Below the pieces are notes generated by a model, which worked only from the letters and a program-made list of their open reading frames with translations, was not told the DNA's origin and made no database searches. Below are positions 8,188 through 16,611 of a stretch of DNA of 58,036 nt, in pieces. Each line of letters begins with the position of its first letter. The first letter of the stretch is position 1. This stretch comes from JBBRXJ01 sp038248505 (lineage in GTDB: Bacteria > Bacteroidota > Bacteroidia > Bacteroidales > JBBRXJ01): positions 1 to 58,036 of the forward strand of contig JBBRXJ010000008.1 of NCBI GenBank assembly GCA_038248505.1, written 5' to 3'. A program made the position numbers and the translations under genes.

Positions 8188-8595
8188 ATGAAAAAATATG
8201 TTTTAGCAATCGCAATGTCAATTATGACTTTTAATGGTGTTTTATTTGCACAATCAAGTAAAACGACTATTGATGTGCTTTACTTTAAAGCTAATTTGAC
8301 ATGTTGTAAAGCTAGAGCTTGCAATATGTTACAAAGTGATCTTGATTCGGTTTTAATAAAATATTATCCGAAAAATAATATTGGGTTTAAAGTAGTGATG
8401 TTAGCTGACGTAGCTAATAAAGATTTAGTAGCAAAATACAATGCAAAATCACAGACTGTGGTTTTCGTAAAAACAAAAGGGAAAAAAGAAACTTCAAAAA
8501 ATGTGTCAAGTATTGTGGAGACATACGCGGGCAATCAAAATAAAGATCTATTTGAAAAAGACATAAAGGAATCGTTAAACCAAATATTAAAATAA
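8188..8595 (+). CDS. ArsF-like secreted thioredoxin-fold protein (second copy)
   Basis: This 135-aa protein has a signal peptide (MKKYVLAIAMSIMTFNGVLFAQ). The domain opens TTIDVLYFKANLTCCKARACN, aligning with VDVYYFHFTRRCMTCNAVE of the gene at 5522, and ends with a VVFVKTKGKKET strand. The Cys cluster CCKARAC replaces the simple CxxC. I infer a periplasmic or outer-leaflet redox/metal-binding role. It is the first gene after a 211-bp gap and is followed directly by the rhodanese gene. Confidence 0.7.
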   Translation: MKKYVLAIAMSIMTFNGVLFAQSSKTTIDVLYFKANLTCCKARACNMLQSDLDSVLIKYYPKNNIGFKVVMLADVANKDLVAKYNAKSQTVVFVKTKGKKETSKNVSSIVETYAGNQNKDLFEKDIKESLNQILK

Positions 8596-9057
8596 ATGAT
8601 GGAAACAACAAATAAGCCCATTTTACAAGAATTCCAACTTGAAGGAGTGATGCACATATCACCCAAAAAAGCTTTTGAAGCGGTTTGTAATGGCGACGCT
8701 GTAATAATTGATGTGCGTGAAGAAGATGAGCTACGGCGTGAGAGCTTAGATTTAGCCTATGTTCTTAATCACCCTATGTCAGTTATACTTGATAGGCTAT
8801 CCTACATTTCAAAGGATCAGAATATAATAGTAATGTGTGCCGTAGGAATTAGAAGCACAAAAGTGGCTAATCTTTTAAACATAAACGATTATCCTCATGT
8901 TGCTAATTTAGATGGTGGTTTAATGCATTGGAAATTGCAGGGATTGCCTTATGAGAGTAAAGAAACATCAGGATGCGGTTGTGGATGTAGTTGTTCGGCA
9001 CCTGCAAAAAGTGAAAGCTCTTGCTGTGATAATGAAAATGAAGGATGTTGTTCTTAA
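8596..9057 (+). CDS. Rhodanese-domain protein with Cys-rich tail
   Basis: This 153-aa protein carries one rhodanese (sulfurtransferase) domain. AVIIDVREEDELRRESL opens it and the active loop is MCAVGIRSTKVANLL with Cys81 as the sulfane-carrying residue; LDGGLMHWKLQGLP closes it. The last 30 residues are a Cys-rich tail (GCGCGCSCS, then SCCD, then GCCS at the very end) likely to bind metal or carry persulfide. The ATG directly follows the preceding stop, so the two genes are tightly coupled. Neighbouring NifB/NifX, DUF1847 and DsrE genes point to a sulfur-handling module. Confidence 0.88.
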   Translation: MMETTNKPILQEFQLEGVMHISPKKAFEAVCNGDAVIIDVREEDELRRESLDLAYVLNHPMSVILDRLSYISKDQNIIVMCAVGIRSTKVANLLNINDYPHVANLDGGLMHWKLQGLPYESKETSGCGCGCSCSAPAKSESSCCDNENEGCCS

Positions 9058-9099
9058 GCGTATAAAATTGTATTTATAAATAATCTAATAACAAACAAA

Positions 9100-9474
9100 A
9101 TGAAAATAGCAGTACCTACAAGAGGAACAATAGTTGACGACCATTTTGGTCATTGCGAAGCATACACAATTTTTACTATTGATGCGAATAAGAAAATAGA
9201 GAAAACCGAAATGCTTCCTTCGCCTGCAGGCTGTGGTTGTAAAAGTAATATAGCAAGCGTTCTAAAGCAACAAGGAGTAAGCATTTTGCTTGCAGGAAAC
9301 ATGGGTAATGGGGCCTTAAATATTTTAAATGCCTCTGATATTAAAGTGTTTAGAGGGTGCTCTGGCGATATTATCCAAGTGGTTGAATATTTTTTACAAG
9401 GCAATATAGCTGATTCAGGTGAAGCTTGTAAAAATCATGAAAGTCATGGAGCCGATCATCAATGTAATCATTAG
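9100..9474 (+). CDS. NifB/NifX-like (dinitrogenase FeMo-cofactor biosynthesis fold) protein
   Basis: This 124-aa protein of the NifX/NifB C-terminal superfamily opens MKIAVPTRGTIVDDHFGHCE, the hallmark DDHFGH motif. PSPAGCGCKSNIASVLK and a GNMGNGALNIL loop follow, and the tail is His/Cys-rich (GEACKNHESHGADHQCNH). Stand-alone members occur in organisms without nitrogenase and are thought to bind metal-sulfur clusters. No nif genes are seen here, so a cluster or metal carrier role is more likely. Confidence 0.85.
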   Translation: MKIAVPTRGTIVDDHFGHCEAYTIFTIDANKKIEKTEMLPSPAGCGCKSNIASVLKQQGVSILLAGNMGNGALNILNASDIKVFRGCSGDIIQVVEYFLQGNIADSGEACKNHESHGADHQCNH

Positions 9475-9477
9475 AAT

Positions 9478-9960
9478 ATGAACGAGCAGGATATAAAACG
9501 ACTCTATGATGATCAATCGCTTGAAATCATGCGAACAACAGAAGATGCTTTTGAACGTGGTGTAAATCGGGTACAAGAAATTAAAAATTATGCCCATAAA
9601 GCAGGTATTAAACGAATAGGAATCGCACACTGCGTTTCCTTCCCTAAAGAAGCTGAAGCCGTGAAAAACTTTTTATCAGATGAGTTTGAAGTGTTTAGTA
9701 TTGATTGTAAATGCGATCGTATTAGTAAACATGAAATGCTTGGTGGTGAAGGAAGCAGTATCATGTGTAATCCGGCAGGACAAGCCGCTTTTTTAAAAAA
9801 GAATACTACTGAACTGAACATATCAATTGGTTTGTGTGTTGGTCACGATATGGTGTTTAATAAAGAATCTGAAGCACCTGTCTCAACATTGGTAGTAAAG
9901 GATAGAACAAATAATCATAATACCATAGAGAGTATAAAATCAATAAATAAATTGAAATGA
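9478..9960 (+). CDS. DUF1847 metal-binding protein
   Basis: This 160-aa protein matches the DUF1847 family. Key segments are KRIGIAHCVSFPKEAEAV, IDCKCDRISKHEM, SIMCNPAGQAAFL and SIGLCVGHDMVF, with several conserved Cys that probably bind metal. The function is unknown. It starts 3 bp after the NifX-like gene and its stop overlaps the DsrE gene by 4 bp (ATGA), so the three are one translational unit. Confidence 0.85.
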   Translation: MNEQDIKRLYDDQSLEIMRTTEDAFERGVNRVQEIKNYAHKAGIKRIGIAHCVSFPKEAEAVKNFLSDEFEVFSIDCKCDRISKHEMLGGEGSSIMCNPAGQAAFLKKNTTELNISIGLCVGHDMVFNKESEAPVSTLVVKDRTNNHNTIESIKSINKLK

Positions 9961-10388
9961 AAAAAAACATCATTATTTTAATTTTAGTACTATTCAGCAT
10001 TCAAAGTGGATCGGCACAATTATTCTCGGGCTGTGAAAATGTTTCGGCCTTTGATAAATCAAGTACACCTGATTTAGGCATAATAATTTGTTCTGGCGAT
10101 GCTGAAACAGTATGGAACGCTTTAAGATTAGGTATAGCCGCCCAACAGAAAGGCGATACCGTAGTCATTTTTGTAATCAGCAAAGCGGTAGATGTGTTTA
10201 TGAAAGACAGTACTGGATATGATATCCCTGGAACCAGTCTTAATTTTTCAGCAGGCGGAGGTGATATTTATACTTGTGCTACCTGTGCTAAAAGCCGACA
10301 TACAGAAAATGTGCAAATGTGCACCATTACTTCTATATATGATTTATATGAAATTGTGAAGCGTAGTGTTAAGGTGGTAACGTTTTAA
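9957..10388 (+). CDS. Secreted DsrE-family protein
   Basis: This 143-aa protein has an N-terminal signal peptide (MKKNIIILILVLFSIQSGSAQ). The DsrE/DsrF-like fold shows in LGIIICSGDAETVWNALRLG, a strand VVIFVISKAVDVF and the C-terminal IYTCATCAKSRHTENVQMC. The CxxC plus a further Cys resemble sulfur-relay sites. DsrE proteins pass sulfane sulfur between partners; an exported member next to exported ArsF-like proteins suggests periplasmic thiol chemistry. It is the last gene before the 286-bp gap that separates this block from arsC-hgcAB-acr3. Confidence 0.82.
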   Translation: MKKNIIILILVLFSIQSGSAQLFSGCENVSAFDKSSTPDLGIIICSGDAETVWNALRLGIAAQQKGDTVVIFVISKAVDVFMKDSTGYDIPGTSLNFSAGGGDIYTCATCAKSRHTENVQMCTITSIYDLYEIVKRSVKVVTF

Positions 10389-10674
10389 TTGAGAGAATAA
10401 GTAATCCCGACCTTCTATATTATTTAACCTCACACCTGCCCGTGCAATAAAATGCGGGGACCAAGGGTCATAGAGTAAAACCCTCGTTATAAAAACAATG
10501 TAGAGTGTTGTAGCAAAAATGTCATTGAAAATTTGAGCCAATCTGCAACTAATAAAGCGTAATGATTTTGAAATTTTAAATAATAGATTCTGCATAATTG
10601 TTAACAATAAACAATTTTCATTATAAAAACTAAAAAGGTGGACAATTAAAAAATGTAAAAATAAACTGTAATAT
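10389..10674. other. Gap between the sulfur block and arsC-hgcAB, with an IS-end-like motif
   Basis: No gene is visible. GATTCTGCATAA at 10586-10597 matches the end sequence found at both window edges beside IS1595-like DNA. No TTTCG-N8-CGAAA operator and no clear -7 box was found, so how the arsC-hgcAB part is transcribed is unclear. The motif may mark an old insertion or excision event that joined the two blocks. Confidence 0.4.
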
Positions 10675-11091
10675 ATGAAAATACTAATCTTATGCACCGG
10701 AAATAGTTGCCGTAGTCAAATGGCACATGGTTTATTGCAATCGTTTAATAAAGATATTATCGTTTGTTCTGCTGGTACTCAAGCATCGGGTAAGCTAAAT
10801 GAAAAAGCAGTGGCTGTAATGAAGGAGGTAGGAATTGATATCAGCCATCACACTTCTGATTCAGTTGAAAAATATTTGGGTGAGGAATGGGATTATGTAA
10901 TTACTGTTTGTGGTGGTGCTAATGAAGCTTGTCCTGCTTTTTTAGGTAAGGTAAAAGAGCGTTTACATATTGGTTTTGATGATCCATCGCATGCGGTGGG
11001 AACCGAGGAGTTTATTTGGAGTGAATTTAGACGGGTTAGAGATGAGATAAAGCAAGGGTTTTACTCGTTTTATACGCAGAATATTTATTAA
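10675..11091 (+). CDS. arsC: Arsenate reductase, thioredoxin-coupled (LMW phosphatase fold)
   Basis: This 138-aa enzyme reduces arsenate to arsenite. The phosphatase-like loop CTGNSCRSQMAHG gives Cys7 and Arg13. The redox pair is Cys79 and Cys86 in TVCGGANEACPAF, seven residues apart as in the thioredoxin-coupled ArsC type. The GFDDPSH motif holds the catalytic Asp. Electrons probably come from a thioredoxin, possibly the small one at 5267. It is followed 54 bp later by hgcA, and the export step is provided by acr3 at 12628. Confidence 0.93.
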   Translation: MKILILCTGNSCRSQMAHGLLQSFNKDIIVCSAGTQASGKLNEKAVAVMKEVGIDISHHTSDSVEKYLGEEWDYVITVCGGANEACPAFLGKVKERLHIGFDDPSHAVGTEEFIWSEFRRVRDEIKQGFYSFYTQNIY

Positions 11092-11145
11092 GACAAAATT
11101 GTATTTTACTACCACGTCTAAAAATTTATTAGAGATTAAAAGTAT

Positions 11146-12201
11146 ATGGATATAGCAATTGATGTACAAAATTTAATACCAAGCGATTCGTTTATTCCTA
11201 TTATACCAACGCAACTAACTTGGCTCGATTATAAGGGAGCGATGCGGGTACGTTGGGGTATTGGGCGAGATTCATATAGGATTGCACCAGGCTTGTACAA
11301 GGTGGGGAATGCGAATAGTGTGTCTGATATTTTTGTATCGGCAAATTATAAATTATCATTCGATGTGCTGAGAAAAAACCTAGATGGTTTAAATGCATGG
11401 ATATTGGTAATAGATACTAAAGGTATTAATGTGTGGTGTGCTGCTGGTAAAGGAACGTTTGGAACGGATAACATTATCCAAAGTATAAAAAAAACATCAT
11501 TAGAATTTATTGTTAAGCATCGCAATATAATTATTCCACAATTAGGTGCCGTTGGTGTTGCTGCTCATAAGGTGAAAGAAGCGAGTGGTTTTCGAGTGAT
11601 TTATGGACCGGTGAAGGCATCAGATATTAAAGCTTTTATAAACGCTGGATATAAAGCTAGTACTGCCATGAGAGAAGTGCAGTTTCCTATTTGGGAACGC
11701 ACTAAACTTATTCCGGTTGATTTAATGCATGCTCGAAATAAATTATTGATTGTACTTCTAATTTTATTTGTACTTTCTGGATTAGACAAAAGCGGTTTTC
11801 TCTTCATAAAAATGTTTGAGACGTGTTTTTTCCCTTTAATAAATATAGTATCAGCGTATATTGCTGGAATTGTAATTACACCGCTTTTGCTACCCTGGCT
11901 TCCATTTCGCGAGTTTACTCTTAAGGGAGTTGTTAGCGGAATAGCTGTTACAGTGGGTCTAAATTTTTTATTTGATGTACCCATGAGTGAGCGTTTTGCT
12001 TTAGCTTTTATAAACCTCAGCATTGCCTCTTTTATGAGTATGAATTTTACGGGTTCATCAACATATACTTCATTTTCGGGCGTTAAAAAAGAAATGAAAT
12101 GGGCTTTACCTTGTCAAATTATTTTTGCAAGTATGGGCATTTTAATTTTTGTAGGAGCGAAATTAGGCTTGTTTAGTTTAGAAACGCTATATTTAAGTTA
12201 A
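11146..12201 (+). CDS. hgcA: HgcA, corrinoid mercury methyltransferase
   Basis: This 351-aa protein matches HgcA of mercury-methylating bacteria. The corrinoid-binding domain shows LGxxR-type features (RVRWGIGRDSYRIAPGLYKV) and the diagnostic cap-helix motif NVWCAAGKGTFGT. Its Cys98 is the residue known to ligate cobalt. Conserved IIIPQLGAVGVAAHKV and SGFRVIYGPV follow. The C-terminal part, from about residue 198, has five hydrophobic helices, as expected. HgcA transfers a methyl group from a folate donor to Hg(II) at the inner membrane and needs HgcB to re-reduce cobalt. hgcB follows after 108 bp. In a Bacteroidota genome this is a less studied lineage of the gene. Confidence 0.95.
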   Translation: MDIAIDVQNLIPSDSFIPIIPTQLTWLDYKGAMRVRWGIGRDSYRIAPGLYKVGNANSVSDIFVSANYKLSFDVLRKNLDGLNAWILVIDTKGINVWCAAGKGTFGTDNIIQSIKKTSLEFIVKHRNIIIPQLGAVGVAAHKVKEASGFRVIYGPVKASDIKAFINAGYKASTAMREVQFPIWERTKLIPVDLMHARNKLLIVLLILFVLSGLDKSGFLFIKMFETCFFPLINIVSAYIAGIVITPLLLPWLPFREFTLKGVVSGIAVTVGLNFLFDVPMSERFALAFINLSIASFMSMNFTGSSTYTSFSGVKKEMKWALPCQIIFASMGILIFVGAKLGLFSLETLYLS

Positions 12202-12309
12202 AATAATATTTACAAAGAATAATAATTTTATTTTTTACTAAGAATAATTTAACAACTCCTTTTTTAGAGGAAGATAGGTGCGAGTAAAAAAATCATATAC
12301 TAAATAACT

Positions 12310-12606
12310 ATGCAATACCTAAAAAACGTTGTTACCCTAAAGCTCAATGAGGCAAGATGTACTGGTTGTGCTATGTGCACAAAGGTTTGTCCTCATGCTG
12401 TTTTTGAGTTAAAAAATGCGAAAGCTCGTATAAAAGATATAAATAATTGTATGGAGTGTGGGGCATGTGCATTGAATTGTAAAGATGATGCACTAAGTGT
12501 AAAATCTGGCGTAGGCTGTGCTGCTGGTATTATTAATGGAATACTCAATAACACTGAACCTTCATGTGATTGTTCAGGGGATAGAAAGAGAGTTGCTTGT
12601 TGTTAA
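12310..12606 (+). CDS. hgcB: HgcB, 2[4Fe-4S] ferredoxin partner of HgcA
   Basis: This 98-aa ferredoxin has two cluster motifs: CTGCAMCTKVCPHAVF near the N-terminus and CMECGACALNCKDDAL in the middle. The HgcB-specific features follow: the extra Cys in SGVGCAAGIINGIL and a C-terminal Cys pair (RVACC). HgcB donates electrons to the corrinoid of HgcA and probably delivers Hg(II) through the terminal thiols. In typical ferredoxins the second motif ends with CP; here it ends with CK. It is followed 21 bp later by acr3, so the methylation pair sits inside an arsenic efflux transcript. Confidence 0.94.
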   Translation: MQYLKNVVTLKLNEARCTGCAMCTKVCPHAVFELKNAKARIKDINNCMECGACALNCKDDALSVKSGVGCAAGIINGILNNTEPSCDCSGDRKRVACC

Positions 12607-12627
12607 ATATAAATAAAGTAATTACGA

Positions 12628-13695
12628 ATGAAAACGAAACTTAAATTTTTAGATCGGTTTTTAACCTTATGGATATTTATCGCCATGTTTATTGGTGTTT
12701 TTGCAGGGTGGTTAAGTCCATCTGTTGCCCAATTTTGGAATAGCTTATCGTCGGGGACTACTAATATACCTATTGCCATTGGCTTAATCGTTATGATGTA
12801 CCCTCCTCTTGCAAAGGTAAAATATGAAGAGCTTGGTGAGGTATTTCGTAACTGGAAAATTCTTCTACTATCGTTGGTACAGAATTGGATTATTGGTCCT
12901 GTTTTAATGTTTTCACTAGCAGTTTTGTTATTCAAATTATTTCCGGGCGAAAATAATGCCAACTTACCTTATGTCTATGGTATTATAATGATAGGCCTTG
13001 CACGTTGTATTGCCATGGTAATTGTTTGGAATGATTTAGCTAAAGGTGATACACAATATGCAGCTGGATTGGTTGCTTTCAATAGTGTGTTTCAAGTTCT
13101 TTTCTTTTCAATTTATGCTTACTTCTTTATTGCTATTGCGCCTGCATGGTTTGGCATTCCAACTAGTGAGGCAGTAAATAATATTACTATGGGGCAGATT
13201 GCCGAGAGTGTTTTTATTTATCTGGGAATTCCTTTCATTGCGGGCTTCTTAACTCGTTTTACATTAATTCGCATAAAAAGCAAAGAATGGTATCAAACAA
13301 AATTTGTTCCAATGATTAGTCCGCTTACACTAATTGCTTTGTTATTTACCATAATGGTAATGTTTTCCTTAAAGGGTGCTTATATTGTAAAAATCCCTCT
13401 TGATGTTCTTTTAATAGCTATCCCTTTGCTTATCTATTTTATCATCATGTTTGTAGTATCCTTTTTAATGAGTAAAAAGGTGGGAGCGACGTATGAGCAA
13501 TCAACCACGTTGTCATTTACTGCCGCAAGTAATAATTTTGAGCTAGCTATAGCAGTTTCCATTGCCATATTCGGGATTGAATCGGGTGAGGCTTTTGCTG
13601 CTGTTATTGGACCTTTGGTTGAAGTGCCAGTAATGATTGGCTTAGTAAGCGTGGCTTTTTGGTTTAAGCGGATGTATTTTAACGCAAAAAAATAA
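12628..13695 (+). CDS. acr3: ACR3-family arsenite efflux transporter
   Basis: This 355-aa protein with about ten membrane helices belongs to the ACR3 (arsenical-resistance-3) family. MMYPPLAKVKYEELG and GLARCIAMVIVWNDLAKGD, with the conserved membrane Cys, are diagnostic. TAASNNFELAIAVSIAIFG and PLVEVPVMI lie near the end. It exports the arsenite made by ArsC. It is the last gene of the arsC-hgcA-hgcB-acr3 string and ends before a strong bidirectional hairpin. Confidence 0.93.
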   Translation: MKTKLKFLDRFLTLWIFIAMFIGVFAGWLSPSVAQFWNSLSSGTTNIPIAIGLIVMMYPPLAKVKYEELGEVFRNWKILLLSLVQNWIIGPVLMFSLAVLLFKLFPGENNANLPYVYGIIMIGLARCIAMVIVWNDLAKGDTQYAAGLVAFNSVFQVLFFSIYAYFFIAIAPAWFGIPTSEAVNNITMGQIAESVFIYLGIPFIAGFLTRFTLIRIKSKEWYQTKFVPMISPLTLIALLFTIMVMFSLKGAYIVKIPLDVLLIAIPLLIYFIIMFVVSFLMSKKVGATYEQSTTLSFTAASNNFELAIAVSIAIFGIESGEAFAAVIGPLVEVPVMIGLVSVAFWFKRMYFNAKK

Positions 13696-13819
13696 ATGTT
13701 TTTATAACACCGCTAATTATACTAAGAGACAAAATCCCTCACATTGCATTAGTGAGAGAAATAATTTATTATATAACAAAATGTAACAGATAGCAATTTA
13801 GATACCTTTAGGTATAAAC

Positions 13820-13856
13820 AAATGTTTTTAGTGTGAATAACACACTAAAAACATTT
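13820..13856. terminator. Bidirectional terminator hairpin
   Basis: AAATGTTTTTAGTGTG pairs perfectly with CACACTAAAAACATTT (16 bp) across the loop AATAA. It sits between the convergent acr3 (+) and the Cys/Lys-rich peptide gene (-), where a shared terminator is expected. Confidence 0.8.
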
Positions 13857-13872
13857 ATCAAAATAATAAAAA

Positions 13873-14121
13873 CTAGATGCTCATAGCTTCTTCAGTAGTT
13901 CCTTCATAGATAAATCCTGTCTTCCCATTGCAATCTCCTTGTTGTTTGTGTTTACAGCAATCTTTTTTGCAATCTTTCTTGCAGTCTTTTTTATCTTTCT
14001 TATTGCAAGGCTTATCACATGCTTTCTCCTGTTTAGCCTGGCCATTAGAAGTTTGATCTTGTGCATTTACAGCTAGTGAAATGACAAAGAGAGCGCTCAT
14101 TAAAATCATAAATTTTTTCAT
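13873..14121 (-). CDS. Secreted Cys/Lys-rich small protein (metal-binding candidate)
   Basis: The 82-aa protein starts at the ATG complementary to 14119-14121 and has a clear signal peptide (MKKFMILMSALFVISLAVNAQ). The mature part is dominated by Cys-Lys-Asp repeats (ACDKPCNKKDKKDCKKDC then KKDCCKHK), ideal for binding soft metals. It has no family I know. It lies 1 bp downstream of the broken barrel gene and faces the ars/hgc island, so a periplasmic metal-sequestering role is plausible but inferred. Confidence 0.6.
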   Translation of the reverse strand: MKKFMILMSALFVISLAVNAQDQTSNGQAKQEKACDKPCNKKDKKDCKKDCKKDCCKHKQQGDCNGKTGFIYEGTTEEAMSI

Positions 14122-14122
14122 A

Positions 14123-14724
14123 CTAATCAATTTTTGGTTTATTAATTCTAAATCCTGTTTTTAATTCAAAGGCATGTAAATTATAACTCTTTTTACTGCC
14201 TATATAAGGATAACGGGTATAGCTATACTAAAATTTTATAAACCATCTATTATTTTTTTTGCCTATACGATCTAAATCGAACTCAAAACGTGTTTGATGC
14301 CCATAAATACTTCCATCAAGACCATCCTCACGCAAATTATTTAATAAAAGACCATACCCTATAAATGGAATCCATTTACGATCTCGAGCTAAATTATGCC
14401 GAAATGTCCATCCGTATGATAATATTGACACTTTAGGATCACCTCCTATGCCTTTTAATATGGTATATCCCAGTAGCACACTGATATATGCACCTATTTT
14501 CTTTTCAAAACCAATAAGCCTCCATGCATAATCAAACATAAATGTTTCTCCATTACCAATAACCGTAGGAAAACGATGACCTGTTACACTTCTATATCCC
14601 AACTCAAAACTCAATTGACGTGGAACCTTACACCTGCAATCTTCTGTGTATATACATTATTTTGAAATAGTACCATTTTTATTAAAACGATTGCAAATAG
14701 ATAAACTCTTTTTTCTGTAATCAC
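14123..14724 (-). pseudogene. Outer-membrane beta-barrel protein with frameshift and amber stop
   Basis: The frame can be followed from a GTG at 14722-14724 through a signal peptide (ITEKRVYLFAIVLIKMVLF) to KIAGVRFHVN. It then shifts by one base near 14612-14616 into LSFELGYRSVTGHRFPTV. Alternating aromatic/hydrophobic strands (AYISVLLGYTIL, WIPFIGYGLLL) follow. An in-frame TAG at 14228-14230 interrupts NRWFIKF, after which YSYTRYPYIGSKKSYNLHAF and KTGFRI continue to a real TAG at 14123-14125. The total would be about 200 aa. Its family is not recognised. It is probably co-transcribed with the Cys-rich peptide gene. Confidence 0.55.
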
Positions 14725-15062
14725 ATTATTTTAGTTGCTAGTGATACGTAATTAGGGAGAGATAATCAGTTACAAAATAGTATGTAGTATATAATTGTTT
14801 TACCTTTGGCGGTGTAGAACGTTGTCGATTGCGGACGACTTCCTGTCAAATTATACAAAAGTTAAAGCGGACTATAACCCTTTATTAAGAACTGTTCCGA
14901 TAAGTTTTCATGTCGCGTATTAGATGCTGTCTTTTTATCTGGCGTGGTGTTTATGTCCATTGTTATCGTGTCTTTGGTTAATTAGCTTACTGGTTCTTTT
15001 GGATCTTTTTGTTTGCCTTTGTGCGGTTGCAAAAAATATAAATGTGCCACCAAATGCTTTAG
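14725..15062. other. Gene-free stretch
   Basis: I see no coding potential, hairpin or promoter that stands out. It separates the broken barrel gene from the restriction-modification remnant. Confidence 0.4.
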
Positions 15063-16136
15063 TTATTTGAACCTTATTTGTAAATTTAGTTTGAAATAAA
15101 ATTGTCCGTTTTCCTCATATAATTTACCAAATTCGTGTCTACTAATACTTGCAGTTTCAAATTTTTTGTTTGAAAATAAATAATCCTCAAATTGGTTACG
15201 ATTATAAATGTGATAACACAGAATTTCTCCACTCTCTTTGACTACTAAATATCCTCCAGTTGCATCATAAATTCCCGTCCAAACCTTTGAGGGTGTCATT
15301 CCCAAGGCCACATCTGCTAAAAAGCGTTTGATTTTATAGTCGTAAAATGTATGAGCAAATTGAGTGTCGGAGTTTAATGGATTGAATTTATTAATGCTTT
15401 CAGTTAGATCCTTTAATGAGCTTAATGTTGTTGTGAAAAAAGTCTTAATAAGTTCTGCTACAATGTTAGGTAACAAACTATCAATTAGAACTAAATTATT
15501 TTTGAAAACGTCTTGTTCAAGCGTTGCAAATTTAAATTTGCTACCTTTGATTTTTATCACTTCAATTCTGTCTTTGTTTTTGCTTTTTGTGTCAATTTCA
15601 TTAATTGCTTTGATTTACTTTGCAGTTGGTTTAAAACCATTTATTTAATAAATAAAGTTTGTAGTTTTTCCAGCATTTAAAAGAGTGGCATCGCCTCCCA
15701 GTTGCGACTTTATGCTGAACCCCAATTCTGCTGTTTGGTTAATTATTTGGTCATGAATAACAATTCTAATATCTGTTTTAAAAGTTGATTTTGCTTTTAG
15801 TGATTGGCAATTAATCGAAGTCATAAATGCCTCAATTTCGGGAAAACTAAATGCTCCTGTTGAACCTTTTATTTTCGCTAAATGTTTTGCGGATTGCTCA
15901 GTGAATGTTTTGACAGGAATTCTTAATTTTTTCTTCCCTCCATAAACTATTACCAAATCGCCTGAAAGTTCGTATTCAAAATTTACACCAATTTCGTTGC
16001 GAATGATTTTTATGATTAGGTAAAAAAGTTCTTCTACTTGGTTTAGTTCTGCATCGCCCGTAAATAATTGTCTGTCTCCAGGCAATTTGAATAAAGCATA
16101 TATTTCGCTCCATTCGCCTTTATTTCCTGTTATCAT
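15063..16136 (-). pseudogene. HpaII-like type II restriction endonuclease, two in-frame stops
   Basis: From the ATG at 16134-16136 the protein reads ITGNKGEWSEIYALFKLPGD and continues to LLNAGKTTNFIY. It then meets TAA (15645-15647), nine codons, TAA again (15615-15617), and resumes in the same frame with IKAINEIDTKSKNKDRIEV to a normal stop at 15063. Without the stops the length is about 357 aa, right for the HpaII endonuclease family (cuts CCGG). LADVALGMTPSKVWTG and the Lys/Phe-rich C-terminus also fit. It overlaps the methyltransferase end by 17 bp, the usual R-M pairing. Nonsense changes make it inactive unless suppressed. Confidence 0.72.
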
Positions 16137-16525
16137 TCTTAATTCCTATTAGTTCTAGAATCTTGTTTGCTGTCGCCTGAATTGCAAGCACGGCTATGGA
16201 GTTGCCGAATTGCTTGTAAGCTGACGCATCAGCAACAGGAATTACATATTTATCCGGAAAACCTTGAAGTCTTGCCCATTCTCTTGGTGTCATTTTACGA
16301 ACTCCTTCTCTGTTTACAATTCCTTTGATGTGTGTTGTAGGAGTGAAGTCTGTAATTATATGGTCGTAAACTAAATTTCTTTCACGTCCCATTCCGCCAA
16401 CAACTATTGCGTTTGCAATTCCATCATCAGGAATAATTTAGTAACCAGACCCATTTCCTTTTCCTTCGTGTCTTGCTTTATGATTTATTAAAGTTTGAAA
16501 ATATTGAGTAGAAAGAAAATATTTT

Positions 16526-16611
16526 GGGCGTGTCCCTTTGGGTCGGGCTATCCGCTACAAGTCCTCGCTCGTTCCTCGCTGTGGGCTTTTTGCTTCTATC
16601 CCTCACGCAAA
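16526..16611 (+). repeat. Inverted repeat copy, left flank of the insertion
   Basis: It begins GGGCGTGTCCCTTTGGGTCG and ends ATCCCTCACGCAAA. The other copy (17412-17499, minus strand) begins GGGCGTTACCCTATCGGGTC and ends ATCCCTAACGCAAA. Shared blocks are GGTCGGGCT, TCCG, CGTTCCTC and the ends. I recall similar sequences as dispersed repeats in many Bacteroidota genomes. Confidence 0.65.

Noticed and set aside
9100..9474. Nitrogenase cofactor gene suggesting nitrogen fixation
   Set aside because: The protein is a stand-alone NifX-like domain without nif neighbours; such proteins are common in non-fixing organisms.
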